25,996 bases of DNA from Collinsella sp. (GTDB lineage: Bacteria; Actinomycetota; Coriobacteriia; Coriobacteriales; Coriobacteriaceae). The notes beneath the pieces were generated by a model. It was not told the origin of the DNA and made no database searches. It worked only from the letters and a program-made list of their open reading frames with translations. The DNA is taken from positions 1 to 25,996 of the forward strand of contig JAGZWV010000023.1 in NCBI GenBank assembly GCA_018378775.1. The letters are read 5' to 3'. The position numbers and the translations under genes are program-made. This document shows positions 8,592 to 16,332 of this stretch, piece after piece. Position 1 is the stretch's first letter; each line of letters starts with the position of its first letter.

Positions 8592-8647
8592 CCCTGTTGT
8601 TGGAGCGTGGCTTGTCTTGGGTGTATCGCCGAACATATATAAGTTGA

Positions 8648-8686
8648 AGGCCACGTTATGTGGCCTTCTTTGTTTGCGGAAAGTGT
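8648..8686 (+). repeat. Degenerate half-copy of the structured 3' element
   Basis: AAGGCCAC and GTGGCCTT form the inner hairpin, followed by CTTTGTTTGCGGAAAG, which matches the right half of copies A and B. The left half and outer arms are missing. Its GCGGAAAG end merges directly into the first 62-bp repeat half-element at 8678. Confidence 0.5.
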
Positions 8687-8816
8687 GTCCCGGAATTCTT
8701 GTCTGGAATGGGATGCAGTTTCCGCTTGGGACCCGATTGGGAAAGTGTGTCCCACTATTCAGCTGGATTCCGGGATGTATTCCGTTCCGGGCGCTAATTG
8801 TGGGATGCAGTTTCCG
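8678..8816. repeat. Short array of the 62-bp repeat, left of the surface protein gene
   Basis: Five half-elements of the 15-mer GGGAYGCANTTTCCS are seen: inverted at 8678-8691, direct at 8710-8724, inverted at 8739-8753, shortened direct at 8772-8783, and direct at 8802-8816. Spacing is 61-62 bp between like elements up to 8772. The last one stands where an inverted element is expected, which suggests an internal deletion of about half a unit. It is the same family as 13117-13563. Confidence 0.75.
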
Positions 8817-8840
8817 CTTGCGGAGTCTCCACTCAACAGA

Positions 8841-8876
8841 AAACCCGGGTGGCCTGTTTTTTGGCTACCCGGGTTT
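8841..8876. terminator. Intrinsic terminator, possibly bidirectional, for the surface protein gene
   Basis: AAACCCGGGTGGCC (8841-8854) and GGCTACCCGGGTTT (8863-8876) pair with one mismatch around an 8-nt loop. On the minus strand a GGGTTTTCTGTT tail follows, fitting termination about 30-60 nt after the surface protein stop. On the plus strand GGGTTTTTGGG follows as well. Confidence 0.75.
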
Positions 8877-8904
8877 TTGGGTTGTCGATATGTTCGACTG
8901 GCTA

Positions 8905-11900
8905 CTAGTGGGTCTTGCGGCGCTTGATCAGCATGATGAGGGCTATCACTACGAGCGTTGCTCCCGCTGCTGCTGCGGTGGCGACTAGGGCGAATGTTTG
9001 GTCGCCGGTGTTTGCGAGGTTCTTCGCTGTGGTCGTAGTCTTGACCTTGGTGTCGGTCTTAGCTCCGTTGTCGGACTTGGGCTTGTCCGGGTTCGTCGGG
9101 GTCTCAGGAGTCTCGGGGTCCTTTGAGCCTTCGGAATCGGTTGGGCCGGCGGTGTTTACCAGCGTATGGTCCAGGAACTTCTTGGCGCCCGCACTTGCCT
9201 GTGAGAACAGGCGGCGCGTGCGGATCGGGGTGGCGTTCACCGTTGTGGGTGCCGTCTCCTCGGCCTCGATATTCACGAGCGTCGTGCCGGTGTCGAGGCC
9301 CACGTCGTTGTATCCCACGTGGCAGTAATACTGCGCACCGTCATCGTCTGCGGTCAGGTCAATCTCGAGCTTTGAGGCCGTTCCAGCCGCGAGGTTGCCA
9401 TCGGCACCCACGAGCTTAAACTCTGTCTCGCCGCGGCCCTTGCGGTACCACATATAGGTCGGTGCCAGCCCTGTTTCGCTATCGTCGGCACCGAGTTGCT
9501 TCACATGGCCAATCGCCGAGAGCGTCAGGTGGCTTCCCGCCGCGCGCTCAACCGAAGAGTCGTATCCAAGATCCGACCCCTCCGCAGCATCCGCCGCAGG
9601 TCCGCTCACGGTCATCGTCATGCCATCGGGCATGGTCTTGACCGTGATGATTGCCGAGCGAATACCTGTTTCGGTCGTGGATCCATTCTTAACGGCGGCG
9701 ATGGCGAATCGATACTCCGTATTGGGCTGCAGCCCATCCCACTTGAGCGAGGTCTGCGTGTTGTCGGCAATCTTCCAGCTATTGACGACCGCATCCGCCG
9801 CATTGCTCTGCAGCATGCCCACGCCGTAGCTAAAGCCACTCTTGTTTGCGAGCACATCGTCCCAGCTAAACGTAACGCTGGTCGAATCGACGGCGTTTGC
9901 CGTAAAGCCCGTCACGGCCGGCGCGTCGGGCATCTCGACGTCCTTAACGTCATAGCCCACGATCCAGAACTGGTCGGTGTCCTTGGTGCCGAGCTTGTCG
10001 CCCGAGTCTGCCTCGAACTTGTCGACATCCACCGCGTTGACGCCCAGACGCCACACAAAACCGTACTTGCCCTGCGCGGCCTCGGGCAGGTTGTCGACGG
10101 TGCCGCCGTATTCGGTCGATTCACTCGAGGAGTTACCCGTAGTAAAGCCGGCGTTGGCACCAAAGCACAGGCCGCCAAACAACTCGTGCTTTGCGAGCTT
10201 CGCGCCCATGACAACGCTGCCGTTCAGCGTCAAGCCGAGCTCGAGCTCCTGCTCCTTGCCCTCCTCGACTTCGATGGTCTGCTCAATGCTCGCCCCCGAC
10301 TGCGCGGCGGCGCCGTTAAACCCATCGTGCGTGTAGGCGCGCGTTACGCCAGGCTTGCCCAGGCCAAAGGAATCCCCAACGGGAGTCTCGCCGTTGAGCG
10401 TCGTTTGATAGGTTCCGGGTTCTCCCGACCGGTTGGTCAAAAAGTAGCTGAGCGGCGTCATATTGTGCTGTTTGGCAATGCGGTCATAGGCCTCGACATT
10501 AACGACCGAGGTCTGCGCGCCGAGCGACACGGGCGCCGCCATCACGCCCTTGCCACCAGTTTCCTCATTTTCGATCTCATACTCGTAATAGACCATCGGA
10601 ATCGTGTAGAGCACGGTCTTGTCACCCTCGCCGGCATGCGACTCATAGCTTACGCTTGCGCTGACCGTGCGCTCGCTCCGGTAGTCATAGCATCCCTCGG
10701 CGGCAAAATCGACTGAAGCATTCATCGCGACCAGGGGCGGACCGGTCTGCACCTCGACGGCAACGCCCAACTCGGCGCCAATGGTATAGCCCTGGGATGT
10801 CCCCGTGCCCTTTTCCTCTCCGTATGACGTGCCGCCCAACACCAGATAGCCGTATGCCTGCTCCAGATCCTCAACATAGGGCGCATCCTGCAGCACGGCA
10901 AGCACGCGCGGGTTGGTATAGACCTTGTAGCGGTCCTTGTACGTGATCTTGACGCTGTCGTTGTCGACATCGGGCAGCGCGAGCGAGATAAATGTGCCGT
11001 AGGTAGTGCCGCGACGGTTGCTCTCGCTAATCACCTGCTCCTCGCCGCGGCGCACCTTTCCGTTCTCGTCGAGCGAAAAATGCGAGGCGGTCATCCAATA
11101 GTAGTCATCGTTCTTGCGCAGGTCCTCGTCGCGGTGCTTGCCCACCACGGCGATAAAGCTCTCGTTATAGCAGTCCGAACCCGAGACGCTGCCCGCCTTG
11201 ACGTCGCTGATCCACACCTGCTCGATACCCTTGTGGTCATGCTTGTTGCTGCTGTTGTATTGCTGACCGCTCATGCTCATGGTTCCGACCATGGACCCCA
11301 AGCCCTGAGCCCCGCTCTGTGCCGTGTTGCAGGCAAAGTCGCGGAACACATCGCCGCCCACGAGCACCTCGTCGACCGCCAGCTGCTCGGACAGGCCGTC
11401 AAGGTTGGCAGTGGCAAGGGCAATAGGCGCCAAGGTGCACGGATAGCGCTTATCCTGAGCGCTATCTTTCCATGCGCTGTTGGGCACATGCGTCAGCCCA
11501 TAGGAGGCGAGGAGCCCGTCTCTGTATTCCTTGCAATCGGAAAGCTTGAACTCGCCAGACTCCGAGTCAAAATACGCGTAGCGGTACAGCGCGCCGTACA
11601 GCCCCTTGCTGCCGTCAGAAGCGCCGTAATCAAAAGCGCTGCGTTGCCAGTCATAGCCCGCAAGAATAAGGCCCGTGACGGTTTCACCCGTCTTCTTTCC
11701 TTCTTCATCGTAGGCGGCAAACGTGCCGAACGTCGCATTCGCAGCGACCATGGTCTTGCCGTTCGCGGAGAGGGAGATTGCGCCCGCGTCGCCCAGAGCA
11801 TCGACATGGACGAGCGCACCCTTGGATGCATCCCACGAAAACAGCTCGCAATGCGTCGACTTATCAATATTCTTCTTGCCGTAGGGTGCCGAGACCACGA

Positions 11901-12993
11901 TGGCGAGGTCATCGCAAAAATCGCGATCGAGGTCGCCGGCCGCTAGCGAAACGACAGGAGCTGACTGAAGCTGCGTCCAGGAGTCGTTCCCGCCCTTGTT
12001 GTGCGTGGTGTAGTCCGCGGCGTTACCGGCATCGATCTTGACGACGCTTTGCTTCCAGTTGCCGCCCTCCAAGTCATACATGTCGACTACAGCCTTGCGC
12101 ACGCCGTTCTCGTCGACATAGCAGCCCGCGTAGACAAAAAGCTCGTCGACGCCGTCGCCATCGACATCGCCCGCCTCGACATCAAAGACGGCGTCGTGCT
12201 CTTGCAGGTAACCGGCATCCAGGTACTTAAAACGGCCTTCGTACATCATATTAGTGTTGACCGTCACCGGCAGGTGTGTGTCGAGAGTGCGCGTACGCCC
12301 GTTGCTAAACGAGTAGAGGACCAGCTCAACCTTTCCGGCGTATGACTTGCCGTCAATCGTCGTGGAGGAACTGTCGCCGTAGGCACGGAGCTCGGCAACG
12401 CGGCTCTTTTTGCCCGTGCTGGCGTCGCTGCAGAACTCAACACTCGTGGCGTGAATGCCCGAGAAACCGTTGTTGTCGTTGGCGAGTACTGTTGAGGACT
12501 CATTGTTGCTTAGGTACGACCAGGTGCCGCCACCGTAGTCGCTATGCTTGTAGAGATCGCTGTTCGTATCGAAGTTGTTGACGTTTTGCCAGAACTTTGC
12601 GGCGCCCCACACGCTTCCATAGCCATCGGTGAGTTTGCTGCTGCCGCCAATGTCACCGCGCTCGACGTTCTCGAGCTTGTCGCGCAGAGTGTAGCGATTG
12701 CCATGGCTACCGTTAGCTGCCATATAGACCTCGCTGCGCGTGGCAAACGTCGTGGGGGTATCAGTGGAATAGGGGCCAACGGTATCGGCCGGAATGTCTT
12801 CGCTCGTGCCCAGACCCAGGGCTTGATAATCCTGCTCGGTCATATCGGTGATTGCGGGCGCGTCTGCCGCCTGGGCAACCTGGGGCGTGGCCGTGAAGCA
12901 GGCGACGCTCGTGGCGATCAACGCAGCAAGCGCCGCCGTCCCAACAAGCCGGATTTTCGACAGCCTACGGATACGGGGGTGTGGAACGTACAT
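8905..12993 (-). CDS. Large secreted wall-anchored surface protein with FG-GAP-like, FnIII and Ig-like regions
   Basis: This is a 1362-residue exported protein. Residues 1-42 are a signal peptide with an arginine/lysine start, a hydrophobic core and likely cleavage after AQA. FG-GAP/VCBS-like calcium loops are seen near 268-290 (GDVDGDGVDELFVYAG) and again about 80 residues later (GDLDRDFCDDLAIVV), pointing to a beta-propeller-like N-terminal half. A fibronectin type III-like domain follows at about 1070-1165 and an Ig-like domain at about 1175-1275 (YYCHVGYN). A Pro/Thr/Lys spacer and a cell-wall sorting signal end the protein: LANTG at 1326-1330, a hydrophobic helix and the tail KRRKTH. LAxTG is the class E sortase motif of high-GC Gram-positives. 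I chose the ATG at 12991-12993 for its GAGGT site. An in-frame ATG 36 nt upstream has none. The ligand is unknown. Adhesion is a plausible role. Confidence 0.8.
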   Translation of the reverse strand: MYVPHPRIRRLSKIRLVGTAALAALIATSVACFTATPQVAQAADAPAITDMTEQDYQALGLGTSEDIPADTVGPYSTDTPTTFATRSEVYMAANGSHGNRYTLRDKLENVERGDIGGSSKLTDGYGSVWGAAKFWQNVNNFDTNSDLYKHSDYGGGTWSYLSNNESSTVLANDNNGFSGIHATSVEFCSDASTGKKSRVAELRAYGDSSSTTIDGKSYAGKVELVLYSFSNGRTRTLDTHLPVTVNTNMMYEGRFKYLDAGYLQEHDAVFDVEAGDVDGDGVDELFVYAGCYVDENGVRKAVVDMYDLEGGNWKQSVVKIDAGNAADYTTHNKGGNDSWTQLQSAPVVSLAAGDLDRDFCDDLAIVVSAPYGKKNIDKSTHCELFSWDASKGALVHVDALGDAGAISLSANGKTMVAANATFGTFAAYDEEGKKTGETVTGLILAGYDWQRSAFDYGASDGSKGLYGALYRYAYFDSESGEFKLSDCKEYRDGLLASYGLTHVPNSAWKDSAQDKRYPCTLAPIALATANLDGLSEQLAVDEVLVGGDVFRDFACNTAQSGAQGLGSMVGTMSMSGQQYNSSNKHDHKGIEQVWISDVKAGSVSGSDCYNESFIAVVGKHRDEDLRKNDDYYWMTASHFSLDENGKVRRGEEQVISESNRRGTTYGTFISLALPDVDNDSVKITYKDRYKVYTNPRVLAVLQDAPYVEDLEQAYGYLVLGGTSYGEEKGTGTSQGYTIGAELGVAVEVQTGPPLVAMNASVDFAAEGCYDYRSERTVSASVSYESHAGEGDKTVLYTIPMVYYEYEIENEETGGKGVMAAPVSLGAQTSVVNVEAYDRIAKQHNMTPLSYFLTNRSGEPGTYQTTLNGETPVGDSFGLGKPGVTRAYTHDGFNGAAAQSGASIEQTIEVEEGKEQELELGLTLNGSVVMGAKLAKHELFGGLCFGANAGFTTGNSSSESTEYGGTVDNLPEAAQGKYGFVWRLGVNAVDVDKFEADSGDKLGTKDTDQFWIVGYDVKDVEMPDAPAVTGFTANAVDSTSVTFSWDDVLANKSGFSYGVGMLQSNAADAVVNSWKIADNTQTSLKWDGLQPNTEYRFAIAAVKNGSTTETGIRSAIITVKTMPDGMTMTVSGPAADAAEGSDLGYDSSVERAAGSHLTLSAIGHVKQLGADDSETGLAPTYMWYRKGRGETEFKLVGADGNLAAGTASKLEIDLTADDDGAQYYCHVGYNDVGLDTGTTLVNIEAEETAPTTVNATPIRTRRLFSQASAGAKKFLDHTLVNTAGPTDSEGSKDPETPETPTNPDKPKSDNGAKTDTKVKTTTTAKNLANTGDQTFALVATAAAAGATLVVIALIMLIKRRKTH

Positions 12994-13062
12994 GAGGGAC
13001 CTCGCTTTATTCGAGTGGAGTTGACTCATTTTTGCAAATGATACGTCCGATGCCCGATATCA

Positions 13063-13097
13063 CGTGTCTCATTTTCGCCAACGGCGTGTCTCATTTT
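13063..13097 (-). promoter_or_regulatory. Paired direct repeats upstream of the surface protein gene (candidate operator)
   Basis: CGTGTCTCATTTT occurs at 13063-13075 and 13085-13097, a spacing of 22 bp or about two helical turns. A related ACTCATTTTTGC lies at 13024-13035. They sit 30-105 nt upstream of the start codon at 12993. Same-face spacing suits a dimeric regulator. No clear promoter was assigned. Confidence 0.35.
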
Positions 13098-13116
13098 TGA
13101 GAATTCGAGATGCCGC

Positions 13117-13563
13117 GGAAATCTTATCCCAGCTCAAAGGCCATTTCTGGGATGTATTTTCCGTCGAGTGCCTCATCGGGAAACTGCATCCCATTTCAAG
13201 CGTCGATTCTGGGACGCACTTTCCCCTTAGACCCTCAACCGGAAACCGCATCCCACTTTGAGCGCAAATTCCGGGATGCATTTTCCGCTTGAGCCTCATT
13301 GGGAAACGGCGTCCCACTTTGAGGGCTGATTGTGGGATGCATTTTCCGGTTTTGCTCTCATTGGGAAAATGCATCCCGTTTCTTGACCGAATAATGGGAC
13401 GCAATTTCCCGTTGGAGCGCCTTTGGGAAAGTGCGTCCCACTTCGACCGCCCAGAGTGGGATGCACTTTCCGCAAAGCACCTCAACGGGAAACTACGTCC
13501 CATTCCAAAGGCAAATTCCGGGACGCATTTTCCGAAAGCCTGCCCATCCGGAAAGCCCGTCCC
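13117..13563. repeat. Array of 62-bp repeats built from alternating inverted 15-mers
   Basis: Seven direct half-elements GGGAYGCANTTTCCS start at 13149, 13211, 13273, 13334, 13396, 13458 and 13520. Eight inverted ones start at 13117, 13178, 13241, 13301, 13363, 13425, 13487 and 13550. The period is therefore 61-63 bp, nearly always 62. Each unit is a direct arm, about 14 nt of loop, an inverted arm and about 17 nt of spacer, so neighbouring arms can pair in two alternative ways. Several arm differences are matched across the stem, and loops and spacers keep weak consensus (CTTGAG, CTCA, CTTTGAG). The period is not a multiple of three, so the long open frames that cross it on both strands are not genes. 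It is not CRISPR, because repeats are inverted and spacers are related. Confidence 0.85.
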
Positions 13564-13621
13564 ACTTTGGACGCATCCGGGCACGGAACCATCGACCTAT
13601 CAGGCCTCCCATCAATAAAGA

Positions 13622-13752
13622 GGCGTCCTCCCGGACGGCGGGGCACGAAGTTCATCGCGAGTTCCGCACGCAAAGAAGGCCACTTAATGTGGCCTTCGTC
13701 TTGCGCAGGACTGTAGAGCAGGGAACTTCGTGCCCCGACGCCCGGGAGGACG
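13622..13752 (-). repeat. Structured 3' stem-loop element, copy B
   Basis: The outer arms, 13622-13653 and 13723-13752, pair over about 30 bp with 28 matches and carry GGGGCACGAAGTTC/GAACTTCGTGCCCC at the inner end. The core (13654-13722) on the minus strand has CAGTCCTGCGCAAG, the hairpin GAAGGCCAC/GTGGCCTTC and TTTGCGTGCGGAACTCGCGA. It begins 42 nt past the stop of the flavodoxin-like gene, in the same sense. Relative to copy A, the core is inverted and nearly identical while the arms are different in sequence. Confidence 0.8.
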
Positions 13753-13794
13753 TTTCATTTAGAAAGATGGACCGACCGCCGTCAGCGATGGGAG

Positions 13795-14346
13795 CTACTC
13801 CCCCAGCACGGCCTTTTTGGCGGCTGCAGCCATGTTGTCCAGATCTTCCTTGGTGGGGTGATCCTTTGCGGCGACCCAGTTATCGAGCAGCATCTTAAAG
13901 CGGACATTGTCGGGATCTTGCTCGAGCATGGCCTCGTAGCGCTGCTTGACCGCGGGACCCATCTTGCCCTGGCACATTGCCCAACCCACAAGCTCGGCAT
14001 CCTCGGCCAAATTGGAAGTTACGCGATCGATAATCTGCTGGTAATAGCTCTGGTCGGCGCCAAAACCGCAGGTGCCAAACAGGAACACGCGCTTGCCGCG
14101 CAAGGCGGAGAGCAACGCCGCGACCGAAGGCGTGCACGCGCCCTTGTCGCACCAAAAACCGACGAGCACCATGTCGGCCGCGCAGGCCCCCTGCGCCTCG
14201 AGCGCAACCTGATCTGCATCCGCATCGTCGCTCAACGCCGCGGCATGGACAAACTCAACACCCGCAGCCTGCAGTGCGCGCTTGATCGCGCCCGAAACCA
14301 TCCTGGTATTACCGCTCTTGCTGTTAACCACCAAAGAGCATGTCAT
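13795..14346 (-). CDS. Flavodoxin-like protein
   Basis: This 183-residue protein has the flavodoxin fold. The N-terminal strand and phosphate loop for FMN are seen in SLVVNSKSGNTRMV (residues about 4-17). Further on are DMVLVGFWCDKGACTPSVAALLSAL, the strand KRVFLFGTCGFGADQSYY, and a C-terminal AMCQGKMGPAVKQRYEAML followed by DHPTKEDL. From memory, the GFWxDKG, CQGKM and RYExML pattern resembles the small flavodoxin family that includes BilS, the partner of bilirubin reductase, but no reductase lies beside it here, so I give no symbol. I chose the ATG at 14344-14346. The nearest purine run, GGGGGA, is 16 nt away, so a GTG two codons earlier is a fair alternative. It probably donates electrons to an unidentified enzyme. 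Confidence 0.72.
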   Translation of the reverse strand: MTCSLVVNSKSGNTRMVSGAIKRALQAAGVEFVHAAALSDDADADQVALEAQGACAADMVLVGFWCDKGACTPSVAALLSALRGKRVFLFGTCGFGADQSYYQQIIDRVTSNLAEDAELVGWAMCQGKMGPAVKQRYEAMLEQDPDNVRFKMLLDNWVAAKDHPTKEDLDNMAAAAKKAVLGE

Positions 14347-14404
14347 AGTCACGTTGCTCGTTTCCCCCAAAACTAAAGCCACTAATGCAATTTATTAGAT
14401 GAAT

Positions 14405-14432
14405 ATCTTAGTACTAACGTGACAGATGTAAA
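14405..14432 (-). promoter_or_regulatory. Candidate promoter with palindrome for the flavodoxin-like gene
   Basis: On the minus strand TTTACA (14427-14432) and TAAGAT (14405-14410) are separated by 16 bp, matching a sigma-70-type promoter at 5/6 and 4/6. The perfect palindrome TTAGTACTAA (14408-14417) overlaps the -10 box and could be an operator. Confidence 0.4.
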
Positions 14433-14472
14433 CCACCGTCTGTCGATTGATTAATTTGCCCCACGGGCTTGC

Positions 14473-16332
14473 TCACTGGGCGAATTGGCTGCGGTAGAGT
14501 TCGGCGTAGAAGCCGCCTGCCGCTAGCAGCTCGTCATGCGTGCCACGCTCGATAATCTGGCCGTCGCGCATCACCAGAATGCAGTCGGCGTTGCGGATGG
14601 TGCTCAGGCGGTGCGCCACAACAAAGCTTGTGCGGCCAGCCATGAGCTCGTCGAATGCCGCCTGCACTTGCAGCTCGGTGCGCGTGTCGATACTAGAGGT
14701 CGCCTCGTCCAGCAGCAAGATAGCCGGGTCGGTGAGCATAACGCGTGCGATGCACAGCAGCTGCTTTTGGCCCTGGCTAAACGTGCCGCCGTCCTCGCCG
14801 ATGACCGTATCGTAGCCGCCTGGCAGCTGCACGATAAACTTGTGCGCGTGCGCACGCTTGGCGGCTTCGATAACCTGTTCACGCGTGGCATCGGGACAAC
14901 CGTAGGCGATGTTTTCCGCCACCGTGCCCTCGAACAGCCACGTATCCTGCAACACCATGCCAAAGGCATGGCGCAGGCTTGCGCGCGTGTAGTCACGCGA
15001 AGACCTGCCATCAACCGTGATGTGGCCGGCATCGATATCGTAAAAGCGCAGCAGCAGGTTGATGAGCGTCGTCTTTCCGCAGCCCGTGGGGCCAACAAGG
15101 GCAAAGCGCATGCCGGGCTTAGCCTCGATGCAAATGTCCCGCAGCAGCTTGCGGTCGGGCACGTAGCTAAAGTCCACATGCTCAAAGGCGACCTCGCCCT
15201 GCGGGGCAGCAAGTTCCACGGCATCCGCCGCATCGGGCTCCTGCTCGCGGGCATCGAGCAGCGCAAACATGCGGCGCGCCGAGGCATACGCCGTCTGGAT
15301 CTGCGTAATGACGTTGGTGACCTCGTTGAACGGCTTGGTGTACTGGTTGGCATAGGACAGGAAGATCTGCACGCCGCCCACCGTAAGCGCCGCGGGCACG
15401 CCCGCGATCACGCCCACGCAGCCGATCACAGCGACCACGGCATAGATGATGTTATTGATAAAACGCGTACCGGGGTTGGAGAGCGAACCCATAAACTGCG
15501 CGCGCTCGCCCGCGGTGTAGAGCTCGGCATTGAGGGCATCGAAGCGCTGCTGGGCGTTCGGGCCATAGGCAAAGGCGTCGACAAGCTTTTGCTCGCCTAC
15601 GTACTCCTCGATATGACCACCGAGCTGCCCTTGAATACGCTGCTGTGCCGTAAAGCTTTTGTTGGAAAGCTTGGCGATGGCGCCGGCTGCAAAAATGGAA
15701 AGCGGCGTGACGAGTACCACCACAAGCGTCATGGTCAGGTTGATGGAAAGCATAAACGCGAGCGTGCCCACGATGGTAATAACACCGGTGAAGAGCTGCG
15801 TGAAGCCCTGCAGCAGACCGTCGCCCACCTGGTCGACGTCGTTGACCACGCGGCTCATGAGGTCGCCGTGAGCATGGCTGTCGATAAAGCTGAGCGGCAT
15901 GCGGCTGAGCTTGTCGCTCGCCTCCACGCGCATGTCGCGCACCGTCTCGTAGGACAGACGGTTAACGCAGTAGCCCTGCAGCCACTGGAAGGCCGCAGCA
16001 CCTACGACGACAATCGCGAGCTTGGTGACAAGCGGCAGCAGCGCATCGAAGTCCACCTGTCCGGCGGCGACGATAAGGTCGATGCCCTCGCCAATGAGGA
16101 TGGGCGTATAGAGTTGCAAGATCACCGAGATTGCGGCGCTCACAAACGATGCCGTAAACGAGACGCGGTGCGGGCGAACATAGCCCAGCAGGCGGCGGGT
16201 CACCGCACCCACGGGATAGCGCTCGGGGTCGCCAGGCTGGCGCGGGCCGTCGCCCAGGTCGTTGAGGCTATCGTTACCGGACACGTTGGCCGTCATCGTG
16301 GCGACCGAACCGGAGGAAGTGTACGGATTCAT
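14473..16332 (-). CDS. ABC exporter half-transporter, subunit 2 (catalytic Glu present)
   Basis: This 619-residue protein fuses a six-helix exporter membrane domain (about 50-350) to an ATP-binding domain (about 380-615). Walker A is GPTGCGKTT (414-422), the signature is FSQGQ (518-522) rather than LSGGQ, and Walker B is AILLLDEATS with the catalytic E543. H-loop AHRLSTI follows. The start ATG has a strong GGAGGG site. It begins immediately after the stop of the upstream half-transporter (TAAATG), so the two are co-translated. With the partner's Walker B change, this is the pattern of heterodimeric multidrug-type exporters of the LmrCD/BmrCD/TM287-288 kind, with one active and one degenerate ATP site. 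The substrate is not deducible. Confidence 0.88.
   Translation of the reverse strand: MNPYTSSGSVATMTANVSGNDSLNDLGDGPRQPGDPERYPVGAVTRRLLGYVRPHRVSFTASFVSAAISVILQLYTPILIGEGIDLIVAAGQVDFDALLPLVTKLAIVVVGAAAFQWLQGYCVNRLSYETVRDMRVEASDKLSRMPLSFIDSHAHGDLMSRVVNDVDQVGDGLLQGFTQLFTGVITIVGTLAFMLSINLTMTLVVVLVTPLSIFAAGAIAKLSNKSFTAQQRIQGQLGGHIEEYVGEQKLVDAFAYGPNAQQRFDALNAELYTAGERAQFMGSLSNPGTRFINNIIYAVVAVIGCVGVIAGVPAALTVGGVQIFLSYANQYTKPFNEVTNVITQIQTAYASARRMFALLDAREQEPDAADAVELAAPQGEVAFEHVDFSYVPDRKLLRDICIEAKPGMRFALVGPTGCGKTTLINLLLRFYDIDAGHITVDGRSSRDYTRASLRHAFGMVLQDTWLFEGTVAENIAYGCPDATREQVIEAAKRAHAHKFIVQLPGGYDTVIGEDGGTFSQGQKQLLCIARVMLTDPAILLLDEATSSIDTRTELQVQAAFDELMAGRTSFVVAHRLSTIRNADCILVMRDGQIIERGTHDELLAAGGFYAELYRSQFAQ

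Noticed and set aside
13117..13563. CRISPR array
   Set aside because: Half-elements alternate in orientation, spacers are related to each other rather than unique, and no cas genes are nearby.
13069..13584. A 171-codon minus-strand frame, and plus-strand frames of about 60-155 codons, over the 62-bp array
   Set aside because: The period of 62 shifts the frame each repeat, there is no ribosome site, and both strands are open equally, as expected from repeated GC-rich non-coding DNA.
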